DNA from: Ceratodon purpureus
Taxonomy: Eukaryota; Streptophyta; Bryopsida; Pseudoditrichales; Ditrichaceae
DNA: 64,000 nt
Reading direction: 5' to 3'
Assembly: GCA_014871385.1 (NCBI GenBank)
Contig: CM026421.1
Span: 13,259,117 to 13,323,116, forward strand
Shown: piece by piece, positions 1 to 11,895 of the stretch
Position numbering within the stretch: the stretch's first letter is position 1
Layout: each line of letters begins with the position of its first letter
Program-made: the position numbers and the translations under genes
Notes under the pieces: generated by a model
The model's database searches: none
What the model was told of the DNA's origin: nothing
The model's input: the letters and a program-made list of their open reading frames with translations, nothing else

Positions 1-3000
1 AAATAAGATGCTTTTTTATTTCTTTGCTTATTGTCTAGAAAAATATTTGATAACATTGCTATTTTGTACATTTAATTTTTAATTTTTTTCTAAATCATTA
101 AAGAATTTAAATCAAATGAAATAGAACATTATTTTTATAATTTTATTATAATGTAAATTACTTAGAATATATAACCACTCTCACAATGAAGAATTACCAT
201 AATATAATGAATGTATATGTTATTTTTGATGATTTTTTTTTATAATGGCTTATAGAAAGTAATTTGTAACGGGGCCGTAGGCGACAATGCTTTGCAACGG
301 CCAATAGGCCATCACATAATCATTATTTCAATTATTATTTTTGGTTTGATTTAATTTTCTTTAAGAACAAAATAAAATAAAATAACTTTTTTAAAGCATA
401 TATAGGTGGGAAATACTTAAAAGCATACACTTAATATTTGTATACATTGACATGGATAGAAAAGAGAATGACTAATTTTTAATAGGTAGATACTTGCAAT
501 ATAGACGATCCAATATTATTATTCTCCATACACATTGATGAAAGTTTTTGTCTAATAAACAATTTTGACTTGACTCCTAACTCCCATTTTTTGTGCATTT
601 TCTATCCAGTTTGCAATTTCCATTTGAGTAGCAAATTAATTCAAATTACAAGTTTTCATCTACATAGAAGATTTAAATTATTGTTAATAGATATCATCCA
701 ATTATTATGACATTGAACCAAATTCATCCATAGAATCCACTATAAAAGTGTTTGCCTTTTGATATTACAAAAAAATTATAAAATTTGTACTTCAAAAAAT
801 TGCATAAATTCAAGTATTATTCCAATTTTATTGAAACTTTTTGAAGTTCTTTGTTGCATTGACAAAAACATATCTATACTTTGGATTTTTAGTTAAATAT
901 GTTTATATTTAAACTTGATTGTTTCAAATTTGGAGAAAAAAAGGAAATTTATTTAATTATTTAATGCAAAACTTGAATCTAAAACTAATATAATTAATGC
1001 AAATACCACTTTAGCAATTTATTGTAATTCATATATTTTTTGTATATTTTTATTTTATGAATTCTAATTTTTTTTAACAAAGAATACTTTCATAAAAAAA
1101 TAAAAGTAAAAATAATTCTATAATAACGTAACTTACTTGATAGCTATAATTAATTTGTTGTTGCAAAAACGCCATCGTACAATGATCGTGTAAATTTATT
1201 TTTCAAAATGTTGATTATTTTAGATTTATAAAATTAATGAACGTTTTGATAGGGTGTGTATTTGAGTTTTTGCTTAGCGTCGTCACCTTTAGAAATTCTT
1301 GTGCAATTGTAAGAAGATTGAGGGTTGATATAATGCGCGTCAAAGAGACAAAGTGAAATTTGAGCTGCATCTATGCAATCAATTGGATAGTCATAGATTG
1401 TACTGTACAATCGCCTACAATAAAGATAAGTGATGCCTTTTCTGAGGCATTCAAATATTTGTATATAACACACAATAAAATTGGTCCATGTTATCTTGCA
1501 AAATTATCACTCAATTCTTAGCCAATTCCACTCATGCATACCAAGTTTCAATTACAAAAAGTAAAATTCTAATTTTTGGTGGATTTTTAAAGCTAGTTTT
1601 TATGAATTTACAATATATTTTATTGAAAATAATCAGTCATGACTTTTTTAAATTTGATTGCAAAGACATGTAAGGAACATACATACATACATCTTTTGCA
1701 TTGAAAATCACTTTATTGAATAACAAAGTTTTCCTCAATGAAGAATTCAATGAATAATTATTATGCAAATAACTATATATAATGGATATTTCTTTATTGT
1801 TATTAGATTTTGGCAAAAGAATTTTTGGGTTCCTACAAGATAAACCTTGAATTTGATATTTAAGAATTGTTTGTAGATATGAAGAAATGCAAGAGCTTTG
1901 TAGAAACATAGCTTTTTTCTTGTATAACCTCTAAGACAATTCTTCATGTCTATTATTTGAAATGAGAATTTATATAATCCAAGTTGAACTTAAAAAACAT
2001 GAAATGTGGCTTAGTAACAGTTTGAAAGAGCTCTTTCCATTGAAATTTTCTTTTGAAAATGCTACATCTTTCTATTACTCATAAAAATGTTATATCTAGA
2101 TAACTAATATGGTATTTCATCAAATGATAAAAAAATCTCAATTTCACGTTGTGCAATTATTTCATTCCACTAGGAATCAAAATGTATTCACCTTTTTAAG
2201 CCATGTCCCTAAAGAAGCTTTGTCTCTCAACTTTCCAGGTTACAATTTCTAATCTTCTATTCAAAAATTTCAAAACTAATCCCAGTGTAATTTAAAAAAC
2301 TAATTTAGTTTAAAATTCTACAGTTGAAAGAAAGAAATGGATATTTTGTTTTCCTTTTATTTTAGGTTGCACTCGTGATTCATTAAATTCTAATATGATA
2401 GTAAGGTTATATCTATTATACAATACAACACGGTTTTGTCTCCCTTGACCGTTCCGCGGACCGCGCTCACATCCATCGAAGAGACAAACCAAGCTGCGGT
2501 CAATGTGTTTCATGGCACAAACGCCACTTGTATCAAACAATAGAAAAGGCTATCCAAGTCCAATATCTCATGGGTGACATCTAAATCAATTTAGAGGATG
2601 CTGTGATTGAACTTTCATGGCAGAGAAACATTATTGACACAGCTACTACATGGATTGGGCCACATTGAAAAGCATTATTGGGGACCCAGAGCCCAGCTTT
2701 CTTGTCCCTCACATGAAGGGAAGTGTCAAGTTACTGAGTGTCACTTACTCATGATCAGTTCCCCAATCATGCCAAGAAGCTCCCATCATTGCCCATCTCC
2801 TCAACAAAACTACAACTTCCTAAATCATTCCAGACCCAAAGCCAGCCTCTACCTTCACAACACCTGGACTCAATTAATTCATCAACAGAAAACAACAGAA
2901 AATAACAGAAAATTAAACATCAGAAACATCAATTCAAATCCAATATCAACCAGTAATCTCCAACTTCCAAGATCCATAAATCTTCATATCTTGGTTGTGC

Positions 3001-4150
3001 AAAGAAGTGTTGCAGATCAATTCAACATATGACTGTTCCAATTGATGTTGATGTTTGAGCTCAGCAATGCACCACCTTTCTTAAGAAAAACCATCATAGG
3101 TCAGGAAAAACAAAATTAATTCCGAAATGAACACTGAATCACTTCAAACTCAGCTTGATGCAAATTCAGTACCAGGAAGTAACAGTCAAGGTTACTTATA
3201 AGGTGAGGAAGTGTGAGAGGACTTCCAAGTTCGGGTGCAGGGACAGTCATGAATGAGGGAGGATGGCGGTGATGACAATTACCAGAATTTTGAAAGCTAA
3301 TTTTCTGTCAAGCTACAGCCACTGCACAGACATGAATGATGACAGTACTACTCCATGGTGTAAGTCAGGTGTAAGTTAGACCAGAATATGGCCAGTACTG
3401 GAAACTGTCAAACCATTTTAAAATCTTGAGAGAGCAAGTTTAAGTTTAAGCTGGTTCACCTCATGTGGAGAAGTTGAAGCTCAGCTCCTCCATCGTTGTC
3501 TCCTTCGCCATAAGTTAGTCCACACTTCAAACATCGTCTGTTTTGAGCATCTCGGCAGCTCGTCTTGCTCAAACTTGCAGCTTGCTGGTGGTGGTTGTGG
3601 TATGTTTCTGAGGAGCCTTTGAATCAGTATTCTCGTTTTGTTTCATTTGGCCCAGTGGAGGAGGCAGGGTCACATGTTGCTCAATAGAAATGTGCGAGGT
3701 CTTACATTGGCTCTCTTACAGGGGAGTGAGGTTTTTGATCAGTAGAAATCTGTGAATCTCATGCAATGTTGGTTCTTTCTTTGGAGTGTATGGCAAGTAT
3801 GATCATACGGCATGGTCAAGTGGAAAGCTTGTGGGTTGTTCGATCTTGGACAGGCTCAGTTGGGTGAATGGGTTAGTATAGATTTGAGTGCTGTAGGTTT
3901 ACAACAAGCTGCTCTTCTGGAGGTGATGTGGTTAGAGGTGTCAAAGTTTTAGGGGGAGGTTGTTGAGTGGTTGTGGAGGGCAATAGGGGAACTTTGGTAT
4001 ATGTCATTGCTGATCATGTGGTCGGTTACCACGCTCGGATCAGTCTCGTGCACAAGTGACTGATCTTACAATGTGAGCTGCCAACCTGGTTGTGTGTCTG
4101 ATGTGAACCTTGTCTGTGTGCCGGTGATGCACAGGGATAGAAGACGTTGA
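1..4150. other. AT-rich gene-poor stretch, then DUF1218 upstream region
   Basis: The first 2.4 kb is strongly AT-rich, with only short open frames that lack codon structure or family resemblance. It holds small GC islands, for example at 270-311, where GGCCGT and ACGGCC form an inverted pair. Another lies at 2440-2535, where a short minus-strand frame is open but unrecognised. From about 2.5 kb composition returns to that of the genic DNA. The 3.4-4.15 kb part probably contains the promoter and 5' UTR of the gene starting at 4203. I see no convincing gene here. Confidence 0.6.
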
Positions 4151-4202
4151 CGCCTTTTTGAGCTTGCTTGGGAGTCGACTGCAGCCACAATATTCAACCA
4201 AG

Positions 4203-5315
4203 ATGGGTTCGGCTTCTGGCTTGGTGATCGGTGTCAGCCTCGTGTTCTATCTCATCGCCTTTGGTCTGGCTCTCGGAGCCATGGCCAGGCGGAGCAAGGT
4301 CATTACACTCTACTCTCTGTTCTTGGACAACGCAGCATGCGCCATATCCTAATAGCTTGCTTCTCTAACTTTGTATCACCTAATATCCTTGGTTGAGTCA
4401 ATGCCTTCTTTTCCTTGAGCAGCAAAAGAGAATGCCCTTGTTGCAAAACCGGTCTTTTGTGCAAATATTTTACTGATTAATTTTCCCGTACAACCTCCGA
4501 TCTCTCTGTGATGCCATCTCTCACGAGGTTTTCCTAACATTATGATCAATATATTCACTCTTCTAAGGAGGGTTAGACCTTTCGGGGACCTTCATTAGCA
4601 ATTGAGACTGGTGCGGTTTTGCTGCTATTCTGTTAAGAGACCTAAGGTTGTAGACTGTAATTTTCAAGCCTTAACTCATGCCTATCTAAATATTGTGCAA
4701 TTTCTTTTGTTCGATGGAGTGCAGGGGGATCTCACCACGATTGATGAGGAAATGGGCACCTTGATGTGCAAGTACACCACGGACATTGCAACTGGATTGG
4801 CGGCAGGGGCTTTCCTATTCCTGTTCGTGGCCCAGATGTTTGTCATGGGCGTCACCCGCTGTCTCTGCTGCGGTCGTGGCTACAAGCCTGGCGCTTCCCG
4901 AACCTTTGCCATCATTCTCTTCATCTTCTCATGGTGAACTATCATTCCACTCTCACTATAGCTGTAGCACAAGATTAAGACTATTTGTTGAGGTTGTGAA
5001 CATCAGCTTGCTCACGAACCTATTTACTTTGTACGTGTGTGCAGGATGTCCTTCATTGTAGCCTCGGCTGCTCTACTTGCAGGTGCAAGCCAGAACAAAA
5101 TCCAGACCAAGGGCTTGTTCTATTCCACTCAGACGGATGTCAGTTGCAGGCAAGTGCAGAAGAGCTTGTTTGCCGCCGCCGCAGCATTCACCTTCATCAC
5201 CATGCTGATGACTGAGGTTTACTACGTTCTTATCGAAATGGCCCGAGAGGGTGACTCTACCTGGCAGTCGTATGGCCTCGGTGGTCCATCTGTGGGTGGC
5301 AGTGCCTACACTTAA
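4203..5315 (+). CDS. DUF1218 four-transmembrane protein (MWL-like family)
   Basis: Three exons, 4203-4298, 4725-4933 and 5045-5315, join in phase (0, then 2) to 191 residues. Residues 1-28 are a hydrophobic signal-anchor ending in a basic ARRSK stop-transfer. Three more membrane segments follow: GLAAGAFLFLFVAQM, FAIILFIFSW running across the splice site into MSFIVASAALLAGA, and AAAAFTFITMLMT. The cysteine-containing loops CKYTTD and TRCLCCGRGYKPG match DUF1218, a plant family that includes the MODIFYING WALL LIGNIN proteins linked to secondary-wall lignin. In a seed-free plant a lignin role is doubtful, so a general endomembrane or cell-wall role is the safer reading. The start is the ATG that begins the hydrophobic segment. 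An upstream in-frame extension beginning at 4158 has no conserved character and is taken as 5' UTR. Confidence 0.85.
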
Positions 5316-6254
5316 AACTACACAAAGTATTCCACATTTTTGAGCAAGCGCTTTCTTTTTTGATTTTTGCTGTATTTCAAGATTTTTTTTCTTTTCTCTC
5401 CCATTAGTGTCGACCACTTCTGCGAGAGTATGAATGTAGTATACTTCTAGGTTTCTGAGGTGCTGCTAACATGGAGGCGTATCTCACGCCTTCATCAGTC
5501 AGTTGAATTTCAGTCTGAACTAGTATCTATCTGTTCATTTGATGCACTCATCAATCAAGGAAAACTTATTTGCCTACAATTTTTGGACCTTGCCCTCTTC
5601 GGTGACTCCCTACTCCATATTGACAAGCTTGTAATGATACTTTGTAACAGAGTCTTCTTAAACTTGTCCCTGTCTCATGCAATTGTTGCATAGAAATGAT
5701 TTCTGCAATAATTAGACTTCAGGTTAATGCACCACTATCTGAGTTACAGTGGTCCTAAACCAGAGGTTTTCGTGTGCTCCCTTGCATTAGCCTCTTCCTT
5801 GACACTGCTTCCATTACTTAATAACATTCCTTAAGATACGGATCATGTCGCCAAGATGATCAGGTTGTATGTTACACGAGATTAAGTATGTTACTGCAAA
5901 TCGTGCAGAGTGAGGCGTTGCGTCCGTTGAGGTGACTTCGTCCCCATAAATGAGCGACGTCGGTTGAAAACCCTACTTCAATCGTCTCTCCGGTTTCCTC
6001 GCTGGGCTAGATTCGGCTTGCACCACGGGGAAAAACTGATCGACTTAGTCCGGTGTTTAGAGTATTCAGAGAGAACAGAACAGATAGAACCTCGCTCAGA
6101 CCAGTAGAATTCACCCAGCCATCGCTACTAACTTGCAAATAATCCTCAGTTCCTAAACTGCAATTCACCTACATCAGGAGAGCCTCCCTTCACCGCAAGC
6201 CGAGCCTCTCAGGTAAGCCTCCAACTTTAATCACAGCAAGGCGAAAGTGCAAAG
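5316..6254. other. Intergenic, 3' UTR and next promoter
   Basis: The interval between two same-strand genes. The left half should be the 3' UTR of the DUF1218 gene. The right half (about 5.95-6.25 kb) is richer in C and probably the promoter and 5' leader of the next gene. AGGTAAGCC near 6210 resembles a splice donor, but no confident leader intron can be drawn. No coding signal. Confidence 0.5.
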
Positions 6255-6881
6255 ATGTCGAAACAGGAATTCGAGCTACATCCCCTCACGGTAAAACTTC
6301 ACAAGACGAGAGTATACCCATACAAGGATCCTTCGAAACCCAGAGCAGCGGACTTCTACGACTCCGAGGTGAACATCAACTGGGCCGACTGCGACAGACC
6401 GCAACCGGATGAGTCCGAAACGTTTGCCAAAAACCCGCAATGGATCAAGGACCACGACCGCCGTGACTACCGCAACCGTCGCATCGAACAGATTCTGAAA
6501 TACGTCTGCGTTCGCAACAAAGACGAACCGTTCGACCTCTACATCGAGCGCGCGTACTGCGACGCTCATGTGGCGCTCAAGGCGCACGGCAAGGGCCATT
6601 ACGGGAATGACTATCCCACTCTGCTAGATCGCTGGGTGTTTCGTTTCGTCAAGGGCTTCAAGCTGCTGTCGCGTCTCAAGGGGACGAAATGGGATCCCTA
6701 TGATGAGCAGATGCTCACGAAGCTGGTGCGGGAGGAGTGCGAGATCCTTTCGAAGCAGAACGAGGTGTTTGTCGATCCATACGAGAAGTGCAGGAAAGTG
6801 AAGCGAGCTTGGGAGCCTGTCGAGCCCGACAACTATCCCCCGAGCGCTGCCAACAAGCCCAAGATTGTGTTCGACGATTAG
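6255..6881 (+). CDS. Conserved-looking soluble protein of unknown function, 208 aa
   Basis: A single-exon frame of 208 residues with strong coding character: high GC, codon-biased third positions, an ATG preceded by AAAG, and a compact TAG stop. The protein is charged and soluble with no signal peptide or membrane segment. The C-terminal half is helical with regularly spaced K/E/R residues (LLSRLKGTKWDPYDEQ onward). Three cysteines (YVCVRN, RAYCDAH, REECEIL) and a fourth in YEKCRK have spacing that recalls the twin-cysteine subunits of mitochondrial inner-membrane complexes. I cannot place it in a family, and the mitochondrial idea is only an inference. The real-gene call rests on length, composition and the absence of competing frames of similar quality. 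Confidence 0.7.
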   Translation: MSKQEFELHPLTVKLHKTRVYPYKDPSKPRAADFYDSEVNINWADCDRPQPDESETFAKNPQWIKDHDRRDYRNRRIEQILKYVCVRNKDEPFDLYIERAYCDAHVALKAHGKGHYGNDYPTLLDRWVFRFVKGFKLLSRLKGTKWDPYDEQMLTKLVREECEILSKQNEVFVDPYEKCRKVKRAWEPVEPDNYPPSAANKPKIVFDD

Positions 6882-8703
6882 GGAGCTTGATTCATTTCTC
6901 TTATCTCTCGCATCCTTTGTTGAATTTGAGTTGATGTTGTCGATCGTGGTCTGTTGTTGAGTTTTGCGTTTGCTGTGGGCTTCGGGTCTCACATCGGCGG
7001 TTCTAACTCCTTGATTGCCCAGAAAGCAAGTGGTATGCAGGTTCTGGATGGCGATCATAAGATTACAGGGTCGGCGCAGGAGTGGCTTCACCTTCACCGG
7101 AAGTGCAGGAGCGTTGCGGGCAGTTTCAGATTCAGCGCTAGATTTCATTTCTTGTGTGTGATCTTTAGAAATTCTAGGCTTTGCAAGTGCAAGCCTCATG
7201 TTGTACAAGACACCAATCAATTCAAAATTTTACTGATCAGATGATCAAAGTCGTTTGATCAGATGATCTTTGCCTCTCTGATCTGATCTGTGAGTATTGC
7301 CAAGGTGACTCTGTGATTTTCTCTCTTGAGTTGTATGTGGGGATTTCTGTCCGCTGTTTACCCATGTGCACAATTATTTCAATCCAGCACGAGCAAGACA
7401 TGTCAAGAGACTCCGATGATGCGACTATTACATTCCACAGCCGTGCGTCTGTCTCGCTCTCTGATTGCTCGCATTCCTGGACAAAATAGTAAATTATAGG
7501 AAGTTTGTTTCATGCAGTCGACATTGAACTTGCAATCGAAGCATTGGCAAAGGATTTGCAATCTCTGTCCTTCACACAAATGTCCGGAAGAAAACCCTAC
7601 TGCATCAATTGAGCGCTACCCAACGAGTGCAATATACAAGAGAAGGCAATCTAGCTCCTGAAACCATCACTGGTAGTCGATCTCATTCCGTCATTGCACC
7701 TGACTTAAAAGCGGCGTGTGGACCCATGTGTCTACCTTGTTGTACCTCTGTTGGAAACCCTGGCGCATTACAGACTCTACATTGCAAGGATCACCTTATC
7801 AGGCAACTCTCAATCGCAATCTCCTGCACAACTTTCAATTGAATACTTCTTTAACATAGTCCTGTTTTCCCGAAGGTTCGAGCACAAAGCAAATCGTCCA
7901 GCGATAGTGGAGATTCATCCTGACATTAATTGCTGTGCTTCGTGAGGGGCAAGACAACCCGTTTTGTCTCTTCGCTGCCAACAGTCGCAACCATCAACAT
8001 ATTATATTCTTCTGTGCTGAATCGTGTTATGATAAGTTGCTTCATATTCCTGTTTCACTGCGATCTGCACGTCGTTGTCGTTATGAAAGGGAAGTTCGTC
8101 CTCTTCTCGTATCTGCACCCTTATATATCGTTTCAAGGGGAGGAAGTTCGGTGCAGGTCTTGAGAGCATTTGCGGATTATGGTCGCTGCTTCGCAAACAG
8201 GTATTGAATCCGGGCAACTATGAATGCTGAAAGACAAAAATCAAGAGTTCCAAAGACCTGACCGACATTGTATCAATATTGAACCTGATTCGACGTGAGG
8301 GTAATTAGGCTATCTGCTCTGTTCTGTGTTACGAGGGTGTCTATTCCATCATCTGTTCAATTTCCAAAACATCGTGGGCAAGCTCATGTGAAGGTTCAGG
8401 AGATTCAATTACAAAACCCAATTCAATATCTCGAGCGGAAAACCCAACGGATGCTGTAAAGTAAAGGAAATACGGCAATAAATCTTGTCTGCCATTTCCT
8501 TGTATCCGAACTTTGTACAGTATACTCAATGCTAACATCATAAGCAGCCTGCTCATGCAGGTGCACGATGAATCATGAATTATGGTGGCGCGGCTGAAGC
8601 GATCGAAACATTTGACTCTAGAATGGACTCGATTCAAGCAAACCCACATTGCCAGCATGTGCCAAGGCAGAAGATGAAATAATGACGTGATACTTGTTTC
8701 GCT
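6882..8703. other. Gene-free stretch, convergent 3' regions
   Basis: It lies between the 3' ends of a plus-strand gene and a minus-strand gene, so most of it should be UTR and spacer. Open frames here are short, overlap on several strands and look like no family. The only structure noted is a small duplicated motif at 7234-7268. Confidence 0.5.
7234..7268. repeat. Duplicated TGATCAGATGATC motif
   Basis: The 13-mer TGATCAGATGATC occurs twice, at 7234-7246 and 7256-7268, separated by nine bases. Because TGATCA is palindromic and GATCAAA pairs with TTTGATC, the unit can also fold into a short hairpin. It sits about 350 bases past the stop of the 208-aa gene, possibly in its 3' UTR. Confidence 0.6.
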
Positions 8704-9282
8704 TCAAATCGTCACGAGGAGCCCTGGTTTGGTTCCACCCACAGCATGCCAAAGCTTGCTCGTCCAGAAAATCGGAGATGGTGGTTCCAGCAGTGTTCCA
8801 GAGTCTGAAGCTACGCAGGCAATGAAGCTGACCCAGACGGCTGTGTTCCAGAACTCTCGTAGCTGAATCAGTTTCCCCTCCTCCACAGTCCATATATGCA
8901 CCCATGATGCAACCTCTCCGCACACGCCCTCCGCAATCACAAAATTGCGAGTCGCAAGAATGCTGGACGGGGTCAGGGCTACGGATCGGTGCGAAGTGAC
9001 CCCTGTGAGCAGCTTGCTCATGTGCTGGTGGCAGCGCGGCCCGTGGAACCAGAGGTCGAGGTCCTCGGCTAGCAGATGGCTCAATAACCCAGTGTTGCCC
9101 ATGGCAAGAGCATTGTAGAAGCATCGCAAGATGCATTCGTTGTTCTTTGGCACATCGACCAGAAGCGTGCAGGTACTAGGCACAGATTTCCTCTCATGAT
9201 CGTCTGTTTCAAGTGCACTAGTGGGGAATACTTCTAAGGAGTTGCTTCCTTGGGAAGAATTGCAGGAATTTTCTTGGCTCAT
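8704..9282 (-). CDS. WUN1/SAG20-like protein, NTF2-like fold
   Basis: A single exon of 192 residues. From about residue 40 it matches the plant Wound-induced protein 1 / senescence-associated SAG20 family, a SnoaL/NTF2-like alpha+beta barrel. Landmarks in order are ILRCFYNALAMGN, LAEDLDLWFHGP, HMSKLLTG, FVIAEG, ASWVHIWTVEEGKLIQLREFWNTA and the C-terminal WHAVGGTKPGLLVTI. The first 35 residues are serine- and asparagine-rich and probably disordered. These proteins are induced by wounding or senescence in flowering plants; their biochemical function is not known. The ATG at 9282 is the first in the frame. The F-box gene lies head-to-head 1.1 kb away, so the two may share a promoter. Confidence 0.85.
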   Translation of the reverse strand: MSQENSCNSSQGSNSLEVFPTSALETDDHERKSVPSTCTLLVDVPKNNECILRCFYNALAMGNTGLLSHLLAEDLDLWFHGPRCHQHMSKLLTGVTSHRSVALTPSSILATRNFVIAEGVCGEVASWVHIWTVEEGKLIQLREFWNTAVWVSFIACVASDSGTLLEPPSPIFWTSKLWHAVGGTKPGLLVTI

Positions 9283-10416
9283 TTGACCTTGCTCTGCTGC
9301 CGGAACAGCCTTGCTTCGAATGTGGTTCTGTTCGGCTGCATGTGTTGAGTAACAAGAGCTTGTTAGCAGGAAAGGAGAAGCATGCTAATGGGTTTGACGT
9401 GAGCAAATCAACCTTGTAGATGAAGAGCTCACAAGCTCACTCCATGCCCGGATAGGTGGCAGCGGCTGCAATATGAGATGATGCTTCAATTGCTCTTCAT
9501 GCTACTGCAGAGTGCTCCTTCGCCTTTCTAGGTAGTCTTCTGCACCTTCTCTTCTGCTTGTGAGTTACATGTTGTAAGAGGTGAACCTGCTATTTGAGTT
9601 GGATTTCTTTTGCTTTACCTTACATGGTCTATAGCACAGAGCTCACATTCAGAGGAGATGCAGAAGAAATTTGTTCTCTGCAACTGGTACTAATTCATAT
9701 TCTGTGAACTTCAGAGCAAGAGATTATGTTTTTTCTGATTTTCCTGACTGATATTTGGTTGACGAGATTTCGGTCCAGTGGAGGAGATAGTTTTGGTCAA
9801 AGCAAACCTTCACGGAGCTCCTTCAGTTCAACAGAAGTGTGGCATGCTCCTCGCCTCCTGCCTACCTCCCAGACCTGTGGCCGTTTCAGCCGTGCTGATT
9901 TTTCAGATCTTCCAGAAGGTAGTTTTTCCCACTTGTCTGAATGTACCAACTTGTTGAAGTTCGCCCAATGTCAAGGGATGAGTTAGCTTGCATACGTCCT
10001 GTGTCTGTGCCAGTTCGCTTGGTACACATTTGAGTATTTCGGAAAGTCCACCAATTACCCCTCTGGCAATTCGGTCGTGACTATTTTGCTACGTCCTTCT
10101 AAAAGTTATCAAAGGAAAGACATCCTTGCCATGATGCTAACAATTTTGCACTTCTGTACTGATCGGAACTTCTGAGTAGTTGCACATCTGTTTTACTTTC
10201 TTGAACAGTACGGTACCTGATTCAAGCAGTTGGTGTTCAGTACCTATTTCTTTGTTACAGAAACATAAAACCACATGGGAATTTGGTGTATATTATTTCC
10301 ATTAGCATGTTTGAACATTTTTCTGACGATTTTCGGTTTGCACTTTGCATCAACATCATATCTGCAATCTCCTCGACTCTGGCTAGAGCCAACAGCTGTT
10401 GCTCCGTCTACAAATC
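9283..10416. promoter_or_regulatory. Divergent intergenic region, WUN1-like and F-box genes
   Basis: The 1.1-kb spacer between two genes transcribed away from each other must hold both promoters and leaders. No coding frame is convincing. No specific cis element is clear enough to call. Confidence 0.4.
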
Positions 10417-11895
10417 ATGGAAGATGATAAAACTGGGCCTCACATGGAAGCCAACACACTTGCTATGCCAAACATTTCAATCGATCCAATTCCAGAGGAT
10501 CCAGCAAATTCTGCAACAGAAGATGCCGACGCGAGAGACAGTGCAGTTGATGAGAGTATACAGGATACAGACAATACTAGAAGCGAATCATTTCCAGAGG
10601 ATGCAGAGGACACAACTGATCCTCACATAGAAGATCCAGAAGCAACGGCAAGAGAAGGTGCCAACGGGACAGACAGTGCAGTTGATGAGAGAGTACTCGA
10701 CACAAGTTTCAGTGAAATGATATGGGCACAGCTAATACCTGATGCCGGAGCATGGATAAGAGAACAGGAGATGGATGACACAATCTGGGCTCAAATACCC
10801 GACGAGGTACTGATAAGAGTATTGTCCTTCTTGCCATTACGAATGTTGTTTCAGATGCGAGTTGTCTGCAAGCGTTGGTCGAGCATGATTCAAAGCTCTG
10901 ACTTCAACAGAGTATGCTTAGACGTCAATGCTCCCGCCCTGGCCCCTCACCCCGCCATCTGCTACGTCTACAACCGTCTGGGCTTCCGGTGGGCAATCTA
11001 CGACAACTCGGAAAGACAATGGCAGCTCATGCCAGACTTCTACAGCAGATCGGAAGAAGACCGAATGAAAAAGCGAGAAATCTACGTTGCCAGCCGAGGG
11101 CTCCTCTGCTTGCTCGAAGTTGGCGACATCGACGTCATCAAAAGCCTCACAATCTGGAACCCGTTAACAAATCACGAGCACGAATTACCCACATTCCTCA
11201 GCTCCTGGTCATTCCCTCTTGTCCGCATCATGTTCCACGACACCGAGACGAACTCCTTCAAACTCATGTTATCTGGTAATCAGAACTACCATCCAGAGGA
11301 CGAGAGATACTCTGCCACAGAGATCTACGACTCTGCACAAGGCGCCTGGATCCGAGGTGGAAACCTTCTCCCCAGCCTCAGGTTCCCATTCTCAAACGGC
11401 GCAATCTGCAACGGTGCAGTGTACTACTTTGCCAGCAGACCCATGACCATGTATGATATCCTCCTGGTTTACAACATCGGCGAGAATAAGTGGAGTGAGG
11501 TTAACCACATCATCCCCACAAACACTTACTGCACGCCTTACCTGTTCGAGTGCGATGGAAGCTTGCTGACGGTGATGCATCTGTTGTCGGGTCCGCCTGC
11601 TCGGATGGCCAGCTGCGCTATCTTTCACCTGGACTTTCGAACGAAGGAGTGGATGATGCTGATCCAGATGCCGCACCCGGTGTACATGGACTTCGCATAC
11701 ATCGGAGGATGCGTTGCATCCGGGAAGCAGTTGTGTGTAACAGGCAATGCTCCCAACCGCGACTTGATTGTGGCCGTGTACTGCCAGCGGAACAATGCGT
11801 GGTTTTGGCTCCCGCCGTGCCCCATTGCTTCCGAGTCTGCTGAGCTCATTGAGCGTCACACCACTTTCACCTTCCACCCCTCCTTCACATATTAA
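10417..11895 (+). CDS. F-box protein with C-terminal beta-propeller-like region
   Basis: A single exon of 492 residues from the ATG at 10417, the first in-frame ATG. Residues about 1-115 are acidic and low in complexity, and contain an internal duplication (about 45 residues) built around the repeated DSAVDE. The F-box follows at about 122-167, with IPDEVLIRVLSFLPLRML and VCKRWSSMI. The rest resembles the Kelch/galactose-oxidase-like repeats of plant F-box proteins, with motifs such as LTIWNPLTN, TEIYDSAQGAWIRGGNLLP, GAVYYFASRP and LVYNIGENKWSEV. The expected role is substrate recognition in an SCF (SKP1-CUL1) ubiquitin ligase. The substrate is unknown. A long single-exon structure is common for F-box genes. 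Confidence 0.88.
   Translation: MEDDKTGPHMEANTLAMPNISIDPIPEDPANSATEDADARDSAVDESIQDTDNTRSESFPEDAEDTTDPHIEDPEATAREGANGTDSAVDERVLDTSFSEMIWAQLIPDAGAWIREQEMDDTIWAQIPDEVLIRVLSFLPLRMLFQMRVVCKRWSSMIQSSDFNRVCLDVNAPALAPHPAICYVYNRLGFRWAIYDNSERQWQLMPDFYSRSEEDRMKKREIYVASRGLLCLLEVGDIDVIKSLTIWNPLTNHEHELPTFLSSWSFPLVRIMFHDTETNSFKLMLSGNQNYHPEDERYSATEIYDSAQGAWIRGGNLLPSLRFPFSNGAICNGAVYYFASRPMTMYDILLVYNIGENKWSEVNHIIPTNTYCTPYLFECDGSLLTVMHLLSGPPARMASCAIFHLDFRTKEWMMLIQMPHPVYMDFAYIGGCVASGKQLCVTGNAPNRDLIVAVYCQRNNAWFWLPPCPIASESAELIERHTTFTFHPSFTY

Noticed and set aside
1234-2540. Short minus-strand frames with a shared LxCLFD-like stretch
   Set aside because: Resemblance between the two frames is limited to a few residues and could be chance in decayed DNA.
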